A program made the translations under genes and the position numbers. Shown here piece by piece: positions 1 through 11,510 of a stretch of 64,000 bases of DNA. The notes below the pieces were generated by a model. It was not told where the DNA came from. It made no database searches and saw only the letters and a list, made by a program, of their open reading frames with translations. The DNA is from Lepus europaeus (Eukaryota; Chordata; Mammalia; Lagomorpha; Leporidae). The DNA lies in contig NC_084837.1 in assembly GCF_033115175.1 (NCBI RefSeq), positions 26,862,266 to 26,926,265 on the forward strand. Direction: 5' to 3'. The stretch's first letter is position 1. Each line of letters starts with the position of its first letter.

Positions 1-235
1 TGGGTGCAGGGACCCAAGAATTCAGGCTATCCTCCACTGCTCTCCTGCAGGGTCTTAGTCCACCCGAACGAGGATGGACTGGGTCCGAAGAAAGGTAAGT
101 GCGCCGCTCGCCCGTTCCCCAGCCAGGAGCAGCCAGGAGCTAAACTGGAAATGTAGGAGCACTGACTCGAGTTGGTGCCCACATGGGATGCTGCTGTCAC
201 AGGGAGTGGCTTAACCCAGTACAACACAATGCCGG
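1..235 (-). repeat. CSINE (leporid C repeat), antisense, cut by window edge
   Basis: Antisense C-repeat body: the GGGTGCAGGGACCCAAG and CCTCCACTGC motifs, then GTTGGTGCCCACATGGGATG (B-box side), then the reversed 5' end AACACAATGCCGGC. Its 3' half lies outside the window. The body is split at about 47-113 by roughly 67 bp of GC-rich sequence that other copies here lack. Confidence 0.75.
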
Positions 236-2029
236 CTGCTATAGTTTACTTTTTTGTTTCAACTTTTTCTGGTTATGGAATTTATGTAATGCTGGCCTTA
301 TAGAATGAGTTTAGAAGGGTGACCTCTCTTAAAATTATTTTGGATAGCTTAAGAAGAATGGAATTAGTTCCTCCTTAAAACTTTGGTTGAATTCATCAGT
401 AAAGCCATCTGGTCTTGGGCTTTTTTTGGTTGAGAGGCTCGTTATTACTACTGATTCAGTCTCAATCTTGCTTGCTGGTTTATCAGATTTTCTGTCTTAA
501 AGCCTCAATTACAGTAAATTATTTGTGTTCAGAAGTCTATTTCTTTGAGATTTTCCAATTTGTTGGCATAAAGCTGTAATGATTTCTGATTATTCTTTGT
601 ATTTCTGTAGTATCAATTGTAACATCTCCTTTTTCATCTCTGATTTTTTTAACTTGGGTCTCTTCCCTTTTTTGGTTAGTTGGAGCAATGATTAATCATT
701 TTTGTTTAATTTTTTTTAAAAAGACAGCTCTTTATTTCACTGATCTTTTACAAACTTCTATTATGTTTATTCTCTTGTATTTGTTGTTTCTTTCCTCCTA
801 TGAATTTTTGGCTTTGTTTGATTTTTTCCTAGGTCCTTGAGATGCATTGTTAGATTGTTTTTTGATACCATCCAATTTGATGTAGGCACTTATTGCTATA
901 AACTTGCATTTTAACATTGCTTTTGCTATATCCCATAAATTTGGATATGCTGTGTTTTCATTGTCATTCATTTTTAGGATACTCTGATGTCCTTTTTGGT
1001 TTCTTCTGTCACCCACTGTTCATTCAGGAGCTTCTTGTTCAGTCTCCATATTTTTTGTCTGTTTTGTAGAGTTTCTCTTGTTGTTAATTTCCGGTTTCCC
1101 TCCACTGTGGTCAGAAAAGATACATGATATGATTTCATTTTTTTTAATTTGTTGAGGCTTTTTTATGGCCTAGTATATGGTCTATCCTAGAGAATGTTCC
1201 ATGCACTGATGAGAAGAATGTGTATTCTGCAATTACGGGATGAAATGATCTGTACATATATTATAGGTCCATTTGGTGTATGGTATAGATTGGTTTTGTT
1301 GTTTGTTATTGTCTGGTTTGTGTGTCCATTGATGAAAGTGGAGTGTTGAAGTTATTATTGCATTTTAGCTTATGTCTTCCTTTAGATCTACTAATTTATT
1401 AAAAAAAAAAAAAAACTGAGTGCCTGAGCGTTGGGTACATATATATTTACTATAGTGACATCTTCTTGACTTGATCCTTTCATCATTGCATTGATCATTA
1501 ATCCATTAATTATGAGCAGTTTTTGACTTAAAGTTTTTTTGTCTGGGTTGAGTATAGCTATTCTTGTTCATTTTGTATTTCTATTTGCATGCTGTGTCTT
1601 TCTCCTTTCACTTTCACTCTGTGTATCTTTATTTGTGAGGTGTGTTTCTTGTAGGCAGCAGTTTTTATCCATTCAATCATTCTGTATCTTTGGAGAATGT
1701 AGTCCATTTACATTCAAGCTTATTATAGATAAGTGTTGACTTGGTCCTGCTGTTTTTCTGTAAATAATCCCATTATTTGTTTTGAATCTCCTGTGTTCTT
1801 TTACTAGAAGGTTTTCTGTCTTCACATTCTTTCATGATGTTGTCTTTCTCTGTTTCTTTGTGTCGTCATACATCCTTAAGTTCCATTTGTATGGCTAGTT
1901 GGGTTGTGATAAATTCTTTTAATGTTTGTTTTCTTGGTAGGTAGTTATTTCAACTTCATCTATGAGTGAGAGCATCTATGATGAAAGAATCCTCAGTTGG
2001 CAGATCTTTTCTTTTAGGACTCGGAATAT

Positions 2030-2302
2030 CTATCTCCTTTTTCTTCAATCTGCTGGTTCACTCGCCAAATGATTGCAACAGCCAGGGCTGGGCTAGGCTG
2101 AAACCAGGATCCAGGAGCTTCCTCTGGGTCTCCCATCTGGGTAACAGGGACCCAAGAACTTGGTCCATCTTCACTGCTTTCCCAGGTAACCTAGCAGGGA
2201 GCTGGATCAGAAGTGGAGCAGCTGGGACTTGAACCAATGCCAATATAGGATACTGATGCTTCAGATTATGGCTTAACTTGCTGTACCATAGCACTGACAC
2301 CA
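2030..2302 (-). repeat. CSINE, antisense, inserted in L1
   Basis: Antisense body TGGTTCACTCGCCAAATGATT to CTGTACCATAGCACTGACACC, with the middle motifs GGGTCTCCCATCTGGGTAAC and GGACTTGAACC. The L1 on both sides is the same element, so this is a later insertion. Confidence 0.8.
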
Positions 2303-2446
2303 ATTATGCCTAGTTAGGGCCTTATTCCTTCCCATATTTTGATGTTTTTTTCTTTGTCCAAATTCGGGAAATTTTCTGGCATTATTTCTCTGATTAGGTT
2401 TTCTAAGCCCATTCATTTTTTCCATACTCCAGGAACACCTAAGACA

Positions 2447-2463
2447 CACACACACACACACAT
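2447..2463. repeat. (CA)n microsatellite
   Basis: Short run of about eight CA units inside the L1 ORF1 remnant. Confidence 0.9.
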
Positions 2464-2490
2464 ATTCACTTTTTTTGCTTGATGTTTATC

Positions 2491-2730
2491 CTACATATCC
2501 CAAACACTGTTTTTAGTCTTTTTAGTTTCTTTTTTTTCCTTTGTTTGAATGAGATATTTCAAATACTGGTCTTTTAGGTTGGATATTCTTTCTTCTGCCT
2601 CACTCAGTCTGTTGTTAAGACTGTCCATTATATTTTTTATTTGACTTGATGAATACTTCATTTCTGATATTTCTATTTTGCTTTTCTTCAATATCCCTAT
2701 CTCTTTGCTTGAATTTTTTGTCCATGTCAT
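2491..2730 (-). pseudogene. L1 ORF1 remnant (coiled-coil part)
   Basis: An open stretch of about 79 codons encodes residues such as NRLSEAEERISNLKDQ, the conserved end of the L1 ORF1p coiled coil (compare NRMGEAEERISDLEDR in the intact copy at 46-47 kb). It lacks the RNA-recognition and C-terminal domains in frame and is a dead fragment of the surrounding antisense L1. The sequence upstream and downstream on this strand continues L1-like but is interrupted by stops. Confidence 0.6.
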
Positions 2731-4318
2731 ACACTGACTTCCTACTTTTATTTAACTATCTCTCTGTGATTTTGGGTAACCTTAGAATTATTCTTTTCAA
2801 TTGCTTTGTAGGCAGTTTGTCAAAGTCCCCTTCTTCACAGTCCCATATTATTGAATTATTGTGTTCCTTTTTAGGAAACTATTGCCTTTCTTAGAATTTT
2901 TGTGTTTCTATCCTATTTTTGTACATCTGAAAAAAATCTGTTTTTGCTATCTCCTCTGGATGACTTTTTTTTATTGAAGATTTTATGTTTTAGAAATGTG
3001 CCTCTGGGGTTGATGAAGCACCCAAGGCTTATATTTTAGTTCCAGGAATGTGTGCTGGAACTAAAGGAGGGGCCAGGAAGATCCAGCCACCGTTCATGAA
3101 TAGTGTAAGTTTCCAGAATGACACCCAAGTTTTGTATCGTGGATTAACTCTGTGTATAGTCATTGGAGGGAGGGAAAGTTGGAGTTGGCTAGTGTGTTCA
3201 CAGCCCCAGCCTTTCTCTGTGCCAGAGTGGACCAGCTGATTACCAGCCTACAGTGTGCTCATACTGCCTGCACACCACACGCTAACCCCCACCCCTGGGC
3301 AGGAGCATTGTATAGAGCATTAACCCACTCTGCTTTGTGTCCCCCAACCCTCTACAAGATCTGTCCTCATCAAACAAGGAGCTCTGAGTCTCCACAGTCA
3401 GATTGGACATGAATCCAAATGCACAGGAGTCAGCTCTGTGGCCTGTGTGTAGAACTCCCACAGTCATTGGGAACAGGAAATCCACTCTGCATCCCACAGA
3501 CTGCCCCATTCTGGACCTGGAAGCCTATGGCAATGGCAGAACTGCCCATTGTTCCCCAGCCCAGCACACAGTTCAGCCACAGCTCCATCTTAACAGATTG
3601 AGTCTTGGTCTTTGGTGAGGAGGAGCAAAGTAGTCTTAAAGACCCATACGAACTTCCCAGGCTAGACGCAAACCTATTAGGGACTGTGGGATTACCCTCA
3701 GTCAAAGCCACCAAATAGCAGGAGCCATAGCAGCTTCCTCTCACCTGTCCTGGGAAGATGGTGCTTCCCAGCATGGAGCCAGCTCTTTAAATGCAGAAGT
3801 GGCTGGCAGGTGTGTGTCTGTCCTGTTTTCTTGCTGCTCCATGAAGTCTCTTGTGTTCTGTCCAGTGTCCCCTGAAAATTTCTCTCAATCAGTGCCCTGA
3901 GAACATGTACCTCAGCTTTCCTGGTATGCTTCTGGGGATGAAGTCAGTGTTGTATCTCATTATTCAGTCTTCCTGGATCTCTTCCTCTATGTTGCCTTTT
4001 TTCTTTGAATATCACCATTTAAAGGCAGACTGTACTTATTCTCTCATAACAAAAAATAAATAGTAGGCTCAGAACCTCTGATAAAAATTTAGGAAGAATA
4101 TGTTGATCATTTGTATATGATTCTCCTCTCCGTAAGGATGAATACTCATGTTCAGTTCCCATGAAGCATAATTGTGAAGATTCATTTAGGTGATCCCATC
4201 TCTACCTGGCCTTTGTGCCATTTCTTAGACACTTAAAAATTAATTTATCTAAAAGGAACAAATCTCATGTATTTCATATGTACAGTTTTAAGAACATAAT
4301 GATACTTACCAGCCTACC

Positions 4319-4375
4319 CTCCTCCCCTCCCTCACTCCCATCTTCTCCCTCCTCCCTTTTCTTTTTTTATTTTAG
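4319..4375. repeat. Polypyrimidine tract
   Basis: Almost pure C/T on the plus strand (CCTCCCCTCCCTCACTCCC and similar), ending in a T-run next to the L1 fragment. It may be the reversed G-rich/A-rich tail of that L1. Confidence 0.6.
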
Positions 4376-5135
4376 GACTTAAATTTAGATCCCTTATCCA
4401 TTCTGATTTGGTTTTTTTGTAGGGAGTAAAATAGGGGTATTATTTCATACTTCTCTTGCAGAGAACCAATTTTCCCAACTATTTGTTGAAGAAACTGTCC
4501 TTTATCCAGAGAGTGATCTTAGCTCATTTGTCAAACATTATTGGGCTAGAGATACATGGAATAATTTCCGAGATCTCTGGTCTGTTCTATTGGTTGACAT
4601 GTCAATTCTTGTGCCAGTATCAGGCTGTTTTGATTATAACGTCCCTGTAATATATCTTGAAATCTGGTATTGTGATGCCTCCAGCTTTATTTTTATTGTT
4701 AAGGATTGCTTTAGCTATTCATGGTCTTGTGATTTCATATGAATTTTGAGGTCATTTTTTCCAGGTCTGAGAACATCTGCTATTTTGACTTGGTTCACAC
4801 TGAGTCTGTGAACTACTTTGGGTAGTAAGGACAGTTTGATGAATTTAATTCTTGCCATCAATTAACATGGAAGGTTTTACATTTTTTATGTTTCTGAATT
4901 TTTCCTTAATGCTTTGTAATTTTCATTACAGAGATCTTTCATAACCTTGATTAAATTTATCCCAAGGTATTTAAAGTTTTTGTAGCTATAATGAGACTGA
5001 CCTTACAAGTTCTTTTTAGTCATGGAATTGCCTGTATAAGCAGATACTATTGATTTTTGAGTGTTGATTTTATATCCTGTAACTTTACCAAACTCTCTTA
5101 TTAGTTCCAATAATCTCTTCTTCTACTTCAGCCTG
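4361..5135 (-). mobile_element. L1 ORF2 fragment, antisense
   Basis: Carries well-conserved antisense L1 ORF2 signatures: CAATTCTTGTGCCAGTATCA, GTGATGCCTCCAGCTTTATT, GAATTTAATTCTTGCCATCA and TTTATATCCTGTAACTTTACC. All frames are interrupted and no ORF is retained. It may be part of the same L1 as 236-4060 or a separate copy. Confidence 0.75.
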
Positions 5136-5755
5136 TTATCTTCTGCTTCATTAGTAATGCATCCTCACAAACCATTTATTGAGCATCTTTTCAGTATATT
5201 GTCTATATCTAGTGCTATACTTTGTACTCAGTATGCAAAGTTGCAACTTTGACTTCTTGGGCATCTGAACCTAGTGTGGGAATGATGTGTGTGTGTGGGT
5301 GTGTGTGAGTATACACACAATCCTGCGTGGAATTTCTGAGTAGACGGGTATTCAAAGTAACTGTTGCTCTTATATAAGATCATCTTTTCTTACTTGCCTC
5401 AGCAGTCAGATTTAAGCTGGTTGTCTCAGGGTAATTATTAATAGCTCCCTCTTTTACTACCAAAAGTTTCCTGGTATGATAGCTGAATAATATAGTCATC
5501 CTACTCTTAAAGAATAAAACTAAATGTTGGTTATATTTAGGTTATCAAAACACTTGTATGCCCAGGTGAGCAGTTTGAATTGCATTTTATAGTTTTAGGG
5601 AATCATGAGTTTCAGCAGGAAGTGATGTTTAGAGAGATGGCTCCGGTGGCAGTGTGGAGAATGGATTGGGAGTGGCAGTTGGAATTCTCTACCTGTCCTG
5701 AAATGAGGTCCTGAATTCAGAGAATAATCTTGGGAATATAAAAATGGAAATAATA
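5136..5755. other. No gene seen; unique-looking AT-rich DNA
   Basis: No coding or RNA gene is recognisable. A GT-rich patch lies at about 5287-5312. Confidence 0.6.
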
Positions 5756-6073
5756 GGAGCTGATGTTGTAGCATAGTTAAGTTGCTGCCTATGATGCCAG
5801 AATCCCATATGGGTGCTGGGTTGAGTCCTGGCTTCTCCACTACTGATCAAGTTCCCTGTTAATGGCCTGGGAAGAGCAGTGGAAGCTGGACCAAGTGTTT
5901 GGGTCCCTGAACCCACATGGGGAATCTGTAAGAAGCTACTGGTTCCTGGCTTCATCTTGGCCCAATCCCGGCCACTGTGGTCATCTGAGGAGTGAACCAG
6001 TGGTTGTAAGATCAGGCTCTCTCCCTCTTTCTCTCTGTGTAAATCTGCCCCTCAAATAAATAAATTACTCTTT
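5756..6073 (+). repeat. CSINE, sense
   Basis: Full body from GATGTTGTAGCATAGTTAAG through CATATGGGTGCTGGGTTGAG to CTCAAATAAATAAATTACTC. Flanked by a near-perfect duplication AAAAATGGAAATAA (5741-5754 and about 6074-6087), marking an L1-type insertion. Confidence 0.85.
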
Positions 6074-7365
6074 AAAAATGGAAATAAAGAGAATAATAAG
6101 TATGAGATACAAGCAGTCTTGTTAATTATAGCATTATAGTAATTTATGTTGTGGCGTATTATGAGTGCTTTTGTTTTTCAAAATCACAATTACTATTATA
6201 GACAACTGTAACTTTTGAGTTCCTATAATTGAGACAGTTATTTTAGATTAGCTAGCTGAAAGTCAGTTTTGCAGTTTGTTTTATGAAAAACCAAATTTAT
6301 TGCAATACACATTTTTATTATGCATAAAATATTTATGACTTTTAAGAATCAGGATGAACCCATGGCTTATTAAGGAAGAAGAAAAAGCAAAATAATTTAA
6401 ACATACTTAATCTGTAACTTGAAATCTGAAGGGTTATTAATTTGTAAATTTGTTCATTTTCTTCCTGTGTGAAAGTCTCACTGTTTTTGAGAGCTAGTCT
6501 TGATAGTTTTCACTGGTAGTGAATAGGCAGCTGTTTAACACATTTAGGGCAGTCATAAATCCAGCTGTTTTCATTTTCCATTAACCAAGTTCCTATAGTA
6601 ACCAGTGACATTCAGAGCTAACTTAATGGTTCACACTGAACTAAAATTGCTTTTGCTTTTACTCAGATGAGTTTCAATTGCTTAATACCCTCTAATTTCC
6701 TACCTTTTATATCTTTCCATTCCATAGCCATGCTGTTCCATCCCCCAACATGTTTCTTAGATTGAAAATGTACCAATAACACTTTTCTCAAAATAATCAC
6801 TGAATTCAGATAGAGTGTTGAAATTCACTAAGCAGATGAGCACATTTTAGACACACTCTACCCCGATAGGTTAACCAGAAGCAATTCTCACCATAAGGCT
6901 GATATGATTTCAAAATATTTTTTTTAACTTGAGTCTTACGAAAGAAATGTAATTGAGCTCTATTCTAAGCAAATGACCACATTTAAAAAAAAATTCTTGA
7001 TAGAATTTATTTCTTAGAGCCATCTTGAGTTCACAGCAGAATTGATCAGTAGACATAGAGTTTTCCCATACACCCCTGCTGTACACATGGCATAGCCTCC
7101 TCCTTTTCCAGTATTTCCCACCAGAGTGGTACATTTGATATAACTGGTGAGCCTATAGTGACACGTTATTATTGTCCAATTTCCATAGTTTATATTGTTC
7201 ACTCTTGGTGTTGTACATTATGTGGGTTTGGACAGATGTCTGAGGATCCCTGTACGATATTCTAGCATCATACAGAGCAATTCCATTGCCCTGAAAGTCC
7301 TCTGTGCTCTGTCATTCATCCTTCTTTTCCCCCCTCCTGATCACTAATGTCATTTTCCAATATAA
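6074..7365. other. No gene seen; AT-rich DNA
   Basis: About 1.3 kb without a recognisable repeat or gene. Short ORFs around 6910-7202 (minus) show no domain or codon pattern I can support. Confidence 0.6.
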
Positions 7366-7700
7366 AGTTATTTATTTGAGAAGCGGAGTGAAAGATATCA
7401 ATGTCCATGTCTATGTGCCTATCCATGTCTGTACCTATATATTCATGTCTAGCTTCCATAATTTGGTTCACTCTTCAAATATTGCAAACAGCTGGGACTG
7501 TGGCAGGCTGCAACCAGGAGTCAGGACCTCCATCTGGATCTCCCAGGTGGGTGGCACAGACCCATGTACTTGAGCCTCCCAATGTGTGTTAGCAGGAAGC
7601 TGGATCAGAAGTGGGTTCAGGACTTGATAGAGGCACTCCAATATGGGATACATTTGTCCCAAGTGGTGGCTTAACCTGCTGTACCACAATGCCCAGCCCC
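7366..7700 (-). repeat. CSINE, antisense
   Basis: Starts with the reversed tail AGTTATTTATTTGAGAAGC and runs through TTGGTTCACTCTTCAAATATT to CTGTACCACAATGCCCAGCCCC. The CT-rich segment has been replaced by a CATGTCTATGTGCC-like stretch, so it is fairly diverged. Confidence 0.8.
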
Positions 7701-8262
7701 TGCCCCCAAAGTTCTTAGTGTCTCCATCATCCTGGCTCTTCCAGAATGTCATTTAGTTGGATTAAGTTGTTTTTCACTGCACAAGTCTTATCTCAAATGT
7801 TATCTCTTGACAGGGATCTTTCATAAAATAGACCCTTCCAACTTCAGTCAGCTACTTTGATTCATATAAGCCTTTTCTTTTTAAAAATCTATTTACAGCT
7901 AGAGAGACAGAGGCTAAGGTAAAAGTGGGAAGCAGAGAGTAGAGGAGAGGGAGAGAAAGTGTGTGGGAGAGGGACAAGAAATTTTTCTTTATGGTGTTTA
8001 ACATCCAAATTTGCCTTTTTAACTTATGTATTGTTTGTCTCCTCCCATAAAATTTTCATGAATGGTGGGACCTTTACTGCTTTACTCAGTTTTATGTCCA
8101 TTGTTCAAACGAGAGGCTTATTGGGTACTTAATGAATGAATGGAGTAAATACCTATTGTTACAGAGATGTTGTAATGAAGCACTTGACACACAAGGTGGA
8201 TATTTCAGTGATATCATTTGGTATTACTAACTTTTCAATGATATTTGCTCTTAAATATTGAT
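7701..8262 (+). repeat. Mixed: purine-rich stretch and probable L2 3' end
   Basis: At 7890-7985 the plus strand is purine-rich (GAGAGACAGAGG, GGGAGAGAAAG), perhaps a decayed SINE tail. At about 8020-8146, GACCTTTACTGCTTTACTCAG followed by TTGGGTACTTAATGAATGAA matches the general pattern of L2 3' ends. Both calls are weak and there is no gene. Confidence 0.4.
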
Positions 8263-8560
8263 GGGGCCAGCATTATGGCATAGTGGGTAAAACTGCAGCC
8301 TGGGATGCAGGCATCCCATATGGATACCAGTTTGTGGCCTTGCTGCTCTGGTTCCAATCCAGCTTCCTAATGCCCTGGGAAAAGTAGCAGAAAATGGCCC
8401 AAATGTTTGGGCTGCTACCACCCATGTAAGAGACCCTGATAAAGCTCCTGGCTTTGGCTTGGCCCAGTGCTAGCCATTTTGGCTAGCTAGGGAGTGAACC
8501 AGTGGATGGAAGATTTTCTCTCTCTGTCTCTGAGTTTCAAAATAAACAAATCTTTTAAAA
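8263..8560 (+). repeat. CSINE, sense
   Basis: GGGGCCAGCATTATGGCATA to AAAATAAACAAATCTTTT. The middle carries GGCATCCCATATGGATACC and AGTGAACCAGTGGATGGAAG. Confidence 0.85.
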
Positions 8561-8573
8561 TAATTGTCAGGTG

Positions 8574-8905
8574 ACGGAGTCAGCGTTTAGCTTCATGGTT
8601 GTTTCTGAAGTCTCACCCCAAAGTACTTGGTTTCACTACCTGGCTCTGGCACCTGTTTCCATCTTCCTGCTAATGCAGACCCTGGCAGTCAGTGTGTATA
8701 GCTCACATTAGGTTTCTTTCACGCATGCAGGAGACTTGAATTGTGTTCCTGACTCTCAGCAGCTTTTACCCTGGCCCATCTTCACTTGTTGTGGGCACTT
8801 GGAGACTGAATCAGTGGATGCCATCTCTGTCTCTCTCTGTCTCTCTCTGTCTTTCTCTAACCCTGTCTCTCTTTCTGCTCTGAAATAAAGAAAATCCTCT
8901 AAAAA
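8574..8905 (+). repeat. CSINE, sense, old and diverged
   Basis: Weaker C-repeat likeness: GCAGGAGACTTGAATTG, ACTGAATCAGTGGATGCC, repeated TCTCTCTGTC units and GAAATAAAGAAAATCCTCT. It sits directly behind the younger CSINE at 8263. Confidence 0.65.
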
Positions 8906-9224
8906 GTTTTCAGATGGTTATTGCAATGCAGAAAATAACTCACCTATGTAGAAGTAAAAGATCTTTGTAAATAAGCTGTCCATACATTAGCTTACTTGGA
9001 GTATGCCATCTATTTATGTTTGGAATCCTGGTACATCTTCTTTGTTTGCCAATGATTGCTTTTTATTTTTAACATTCAGCACCTTTTTATTCTGCGGTCA
9101 CTTCTTAGGAGCAGTTCTCATCAGCCTGGGTAGGAATAACTACTCCTTCCTTTGTTGTTTTCTTGTGTCTTACATACATACATCACAGCCTCTATAACCC
9201 TATATTACATCTAAGCATGAAAAT

Positions 9225-9372
9225 ATCAACAGTGTTTACTAGACTATGTCTTGGAGGACAAGGCTTGTGTCTTGTTTGTCTTGTTATCAATAAGGCTAAG
9301 TACAGTGCTGATCTCTCAGTGGCCACTCAGTGAGTGTCTGTTGAGTGAATGCCTCTGAAATGTATTGAGCAC
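9225..9372 (+). repeat. Probable L2 3' end
   Basis: TGTCTTGGAGGACAAGGCTTG followed by CTAAGTACAGTGCTGAT and GTCTGTTGAGTGAATGCC follows the L2 3'-end pattern. Confidence 0.5.
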
Positions 9373-9484
9373 TATATGCGTTCCAGGAGCTTGTATTTTT
9401 ATCTTAATTGCCAAGACCTCAAATCTAGTTCACAATGCTGACATATGAATTTTGTCAGATTAGCACTTATTTTGAGAAGGTTGT

Positions 9485-9733
9485 TGTCTTAGTTCATTTT
9501 GTACTTCTAGGACACATTGCTGGACACTGGATAGGTTATGAAGAGCAGAGATTTCTTCCTCCTTGTTCAGGAGGCAGGGAAGTCCAAGGCAAGGTGCTGT
9601 CAGGACAGGACCCTGGTTTCTCTGCTCCCAGCCTGGTACCTTCCAAATAGTCTCCACCTCCAATATCCCCTCTTTGGGGATCAAGTTTCCAGTGTGTGAG
9701 TTTTGGAGGCCACACTCAGACCACAGACCATGG
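9485..9733 (-). repeat. MaLR-like LTR fragment, antisense
   Basis: TTGTCTTAGTTCATTTTGTA at one end and TTTTGGAGGCCACACTCAGACCA at the other, with GGAGGCAGGGAAGTCCAAGGC between, match the antisense pattern of mammalian MaLR LTRs. The long minus ORF covering 9460-9942 merely fuses this LTR with the next SINE and is not a gene. Confidence 0.5.
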
Positions 9734-9780
9734 CAGGGATGACTGATGTGGCTTAATGCTCCTGTAAAACTTAGGTGAGC

Positions 9781-10138
9781 GAGGCCAGTGCTGTGGCGCA
9801 GCTGATTAAAGACCTGGCCTGAGGCACCGGCATCCCATATGGGCGCCGGTTCGAGACCCGGCTGCTCTGCTTCCGGTCCAGCTCTCTGCTGTGGCCTGGG
9901 ATAACAATAGAAAATGTCCCAAGTCTTTGGGCCCCTGTACACACAAGGGAGGCCCGGAAGAAGCTCCTGGCTCCTGGCTTCGGGTTGGTGCAGCTCCGGC
10001 CTTTGCGGTCAATTGGGGAGTGAACCAGTGGATGGAAGACCTCTCTCTCTCTCTCTCTGCCTCTCCTCTCTCTGTGTAACTCTGACTTTCAAATAAATAA
10101 ATAAATCTTTAAAAAAAGACCTTTATTAAAAAAAAAAA
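9781..10138 (+). repeat. CSINE, sense, young
   Basis: Well-preserved copy: GGCCAGTGCTGTGGCGCAG, B-box-like GGTTCGAGACC, (CT)n, then AAATAAATAAATAAATCTTT and a poly(A). Flanked by AAACTTAGGTGAG and AAACTAAGGTGAG, a 13-bp target duplication with one mismatch. The intact pol III box motifs and clean duplication argue for recent insertion. Confidence 0.92.
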
Positions 10139-10146
10139 AAAAACTA

Positions 10147-11384
10147 AGGTGAGGAAAGGAAGTCAGGCAGGGTAATTATTCCACATTGAGTGGGCTTAAT
10201 AAGCATTGAGACATTAGCAATGAAAAATGTGACTGAACTAACAATATAGCGTCAGGTATGAGTAGGTAACAATATTTAAAATTTCCATTCTAAATAAATT
10301 TTAATAAGTAACAACACACATTTTTTGAAATAATGAAATAAACTAATAATTATTTATGCTAAATATTTCTATTTCAGTTCAAAGTTAGGTTCTATTGCTT
10401 TTTAGAAGGTGTTTGCTTTGATCTCTTTCCTAAAGTGGTTTTTGAATATTTTTTAATCATCAAAACATCAAAGAGCAGAGAACCATGATGTATTTTTTTC
10501 ATAACAGTAATATATTAAGAGAGATTACCAATTATGTCCCAGTTTTATATTAAGTGCTATAAGGTATTTTAGACACAATTATATCTTTTCCATACATAAG
10601 CAAGTTAGTGACAATGTAAGTACAACCTGGGTATGTAATTAATAACTTAATGGCCCTAACATTAGTTTTGGGATGATTATGTATTGTTCTCCATTTCTTT
10701 TCTAATGTGATTGGAAGAGTAAATTAAAATTCACCTCCATGGCAGAAGAATAAGAAAGCAATCCTATTCCTTGTTTAAATGTCTCATAAGACAAATTTGT
10801 ATAACTTATAGTTCTCATAAGCCCTCTTATTCACACCAGGCTTTCAACAGGAGTCTTCTTACTGGCATCAAATCTGCATAGTCTGGTGCACATTAATCTA
10901 TATAGACCATTTTACTTTTTCCTCAGAGAATGAAGACCACGTGACCAAAAGCTAGTAAGCATGTAATGACTTTCTGAGATGCCTGGTGAAGGATTTAGAA
11001 TCATTATTCCTCAGAAACTGGAATATCAGATTTGTAACCCTGAGACCTCACAAGAGGCTGAAGCTAAAGCTGGGAAAGTAGGCTAACTACGCAGTGTGTT
11101 TTGAAGGGGAGAAAAGAACCGGGCCAAGCAATGTACATCTTCCTCAAGGGCCTAAGCTGCTGTCTGACATTTCTCATCAGCATCACTTACTTTACGTTAG
11201 AATACTCTGAATAGACTGTTTTAGTGTAGACATTCATCAGCCAATCATGAGATCCTATTAATTGATAAACACAAATTCTTTGTAAATGAGCATGGTGCCC
11301 TTAAGAATTCCACCCTAGGTCCTTCACTCTTTCTGTTCCATTGCTATGCTTGCACATTCTTTTCTGTTATGGCAAAACAATTAC
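10147..11384. other. No gene seen
   Basis: AT-rich DNA with no recognised repeat. Confidence 0.55.
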
Positions 11385-11510
11385 TGTTTTCTAGAGCTGA
11401 TCTGTAGACCACCTACATCAGGATCACCTCTGGAACTTCTTAAAATGACCACTGCTGGAACACCTGCCAAACCTGCTCTGCCAGAGGTTCTCAGGCATTT
11501 TTTGTGGAAG
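11385..11510. repeat. MER5-like hAT DNA-transposon fragment
   Basis: TACATCAGGATCACCTCTGG, AACTTCTTAAAATG and a terminal CAGAGGTTCTCAGGCA resemble the MER5 non-autonomous hAT consensus (antisense-type ATCACCTGGGGAGCTT and GGTTCTCAA ends). Diverged; called by eye only. Confidence 0.45.

Larger units (their letters stand above)
236..4060 (-). mobile_element. Old L1 retrotransposon, antisense, ORF2 part to probable 5' leader
   Basis: Reading the plus strand gives the usual antisense order of L1: reverse-transcriptase region (ATGCTGGCCTTATAGAATGAG, CCATCTGGTCTTGGGCTTTT), then endonuclease region (CATTCAGGAGCTTCTTGTTCAG, TCCATTTACATTCAAGCTTA), then ORF1 (about 2303-2750). From about 3000 to 4060 base composition becomes clearly GC-richer with no ORF1/ORF2 likeness; by position I infer the L1 5' leader, but this is not proven. 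Every reading frame is broken. A CSINE at 2030-2302 interrupts it near the ORF2/ORF1 junction. The 3' half of ORF2 is absent at the left end. Confidence 0.72.

Noticed and set aside
73..105. Partial likeness to the start of Y RNA (CTGGGTCCGAAG then GGTAAGTG)
   Set aside because: Too short, with an extra base in the conserved stem and no 3' partner strand.
3430..3774. 114-codon minus-strand ORF in the GC-richer stretch
   Set aside because: It lies in the probable 5' leader of an old L1, has no domain, and the surrounding frames are all broken.
9460..9942. 160-codon minus-strand ORF
   Set aside because: It runs from a MaLR-like LTR straight into a CSINE; the reading frame is a by-product of two repeats.
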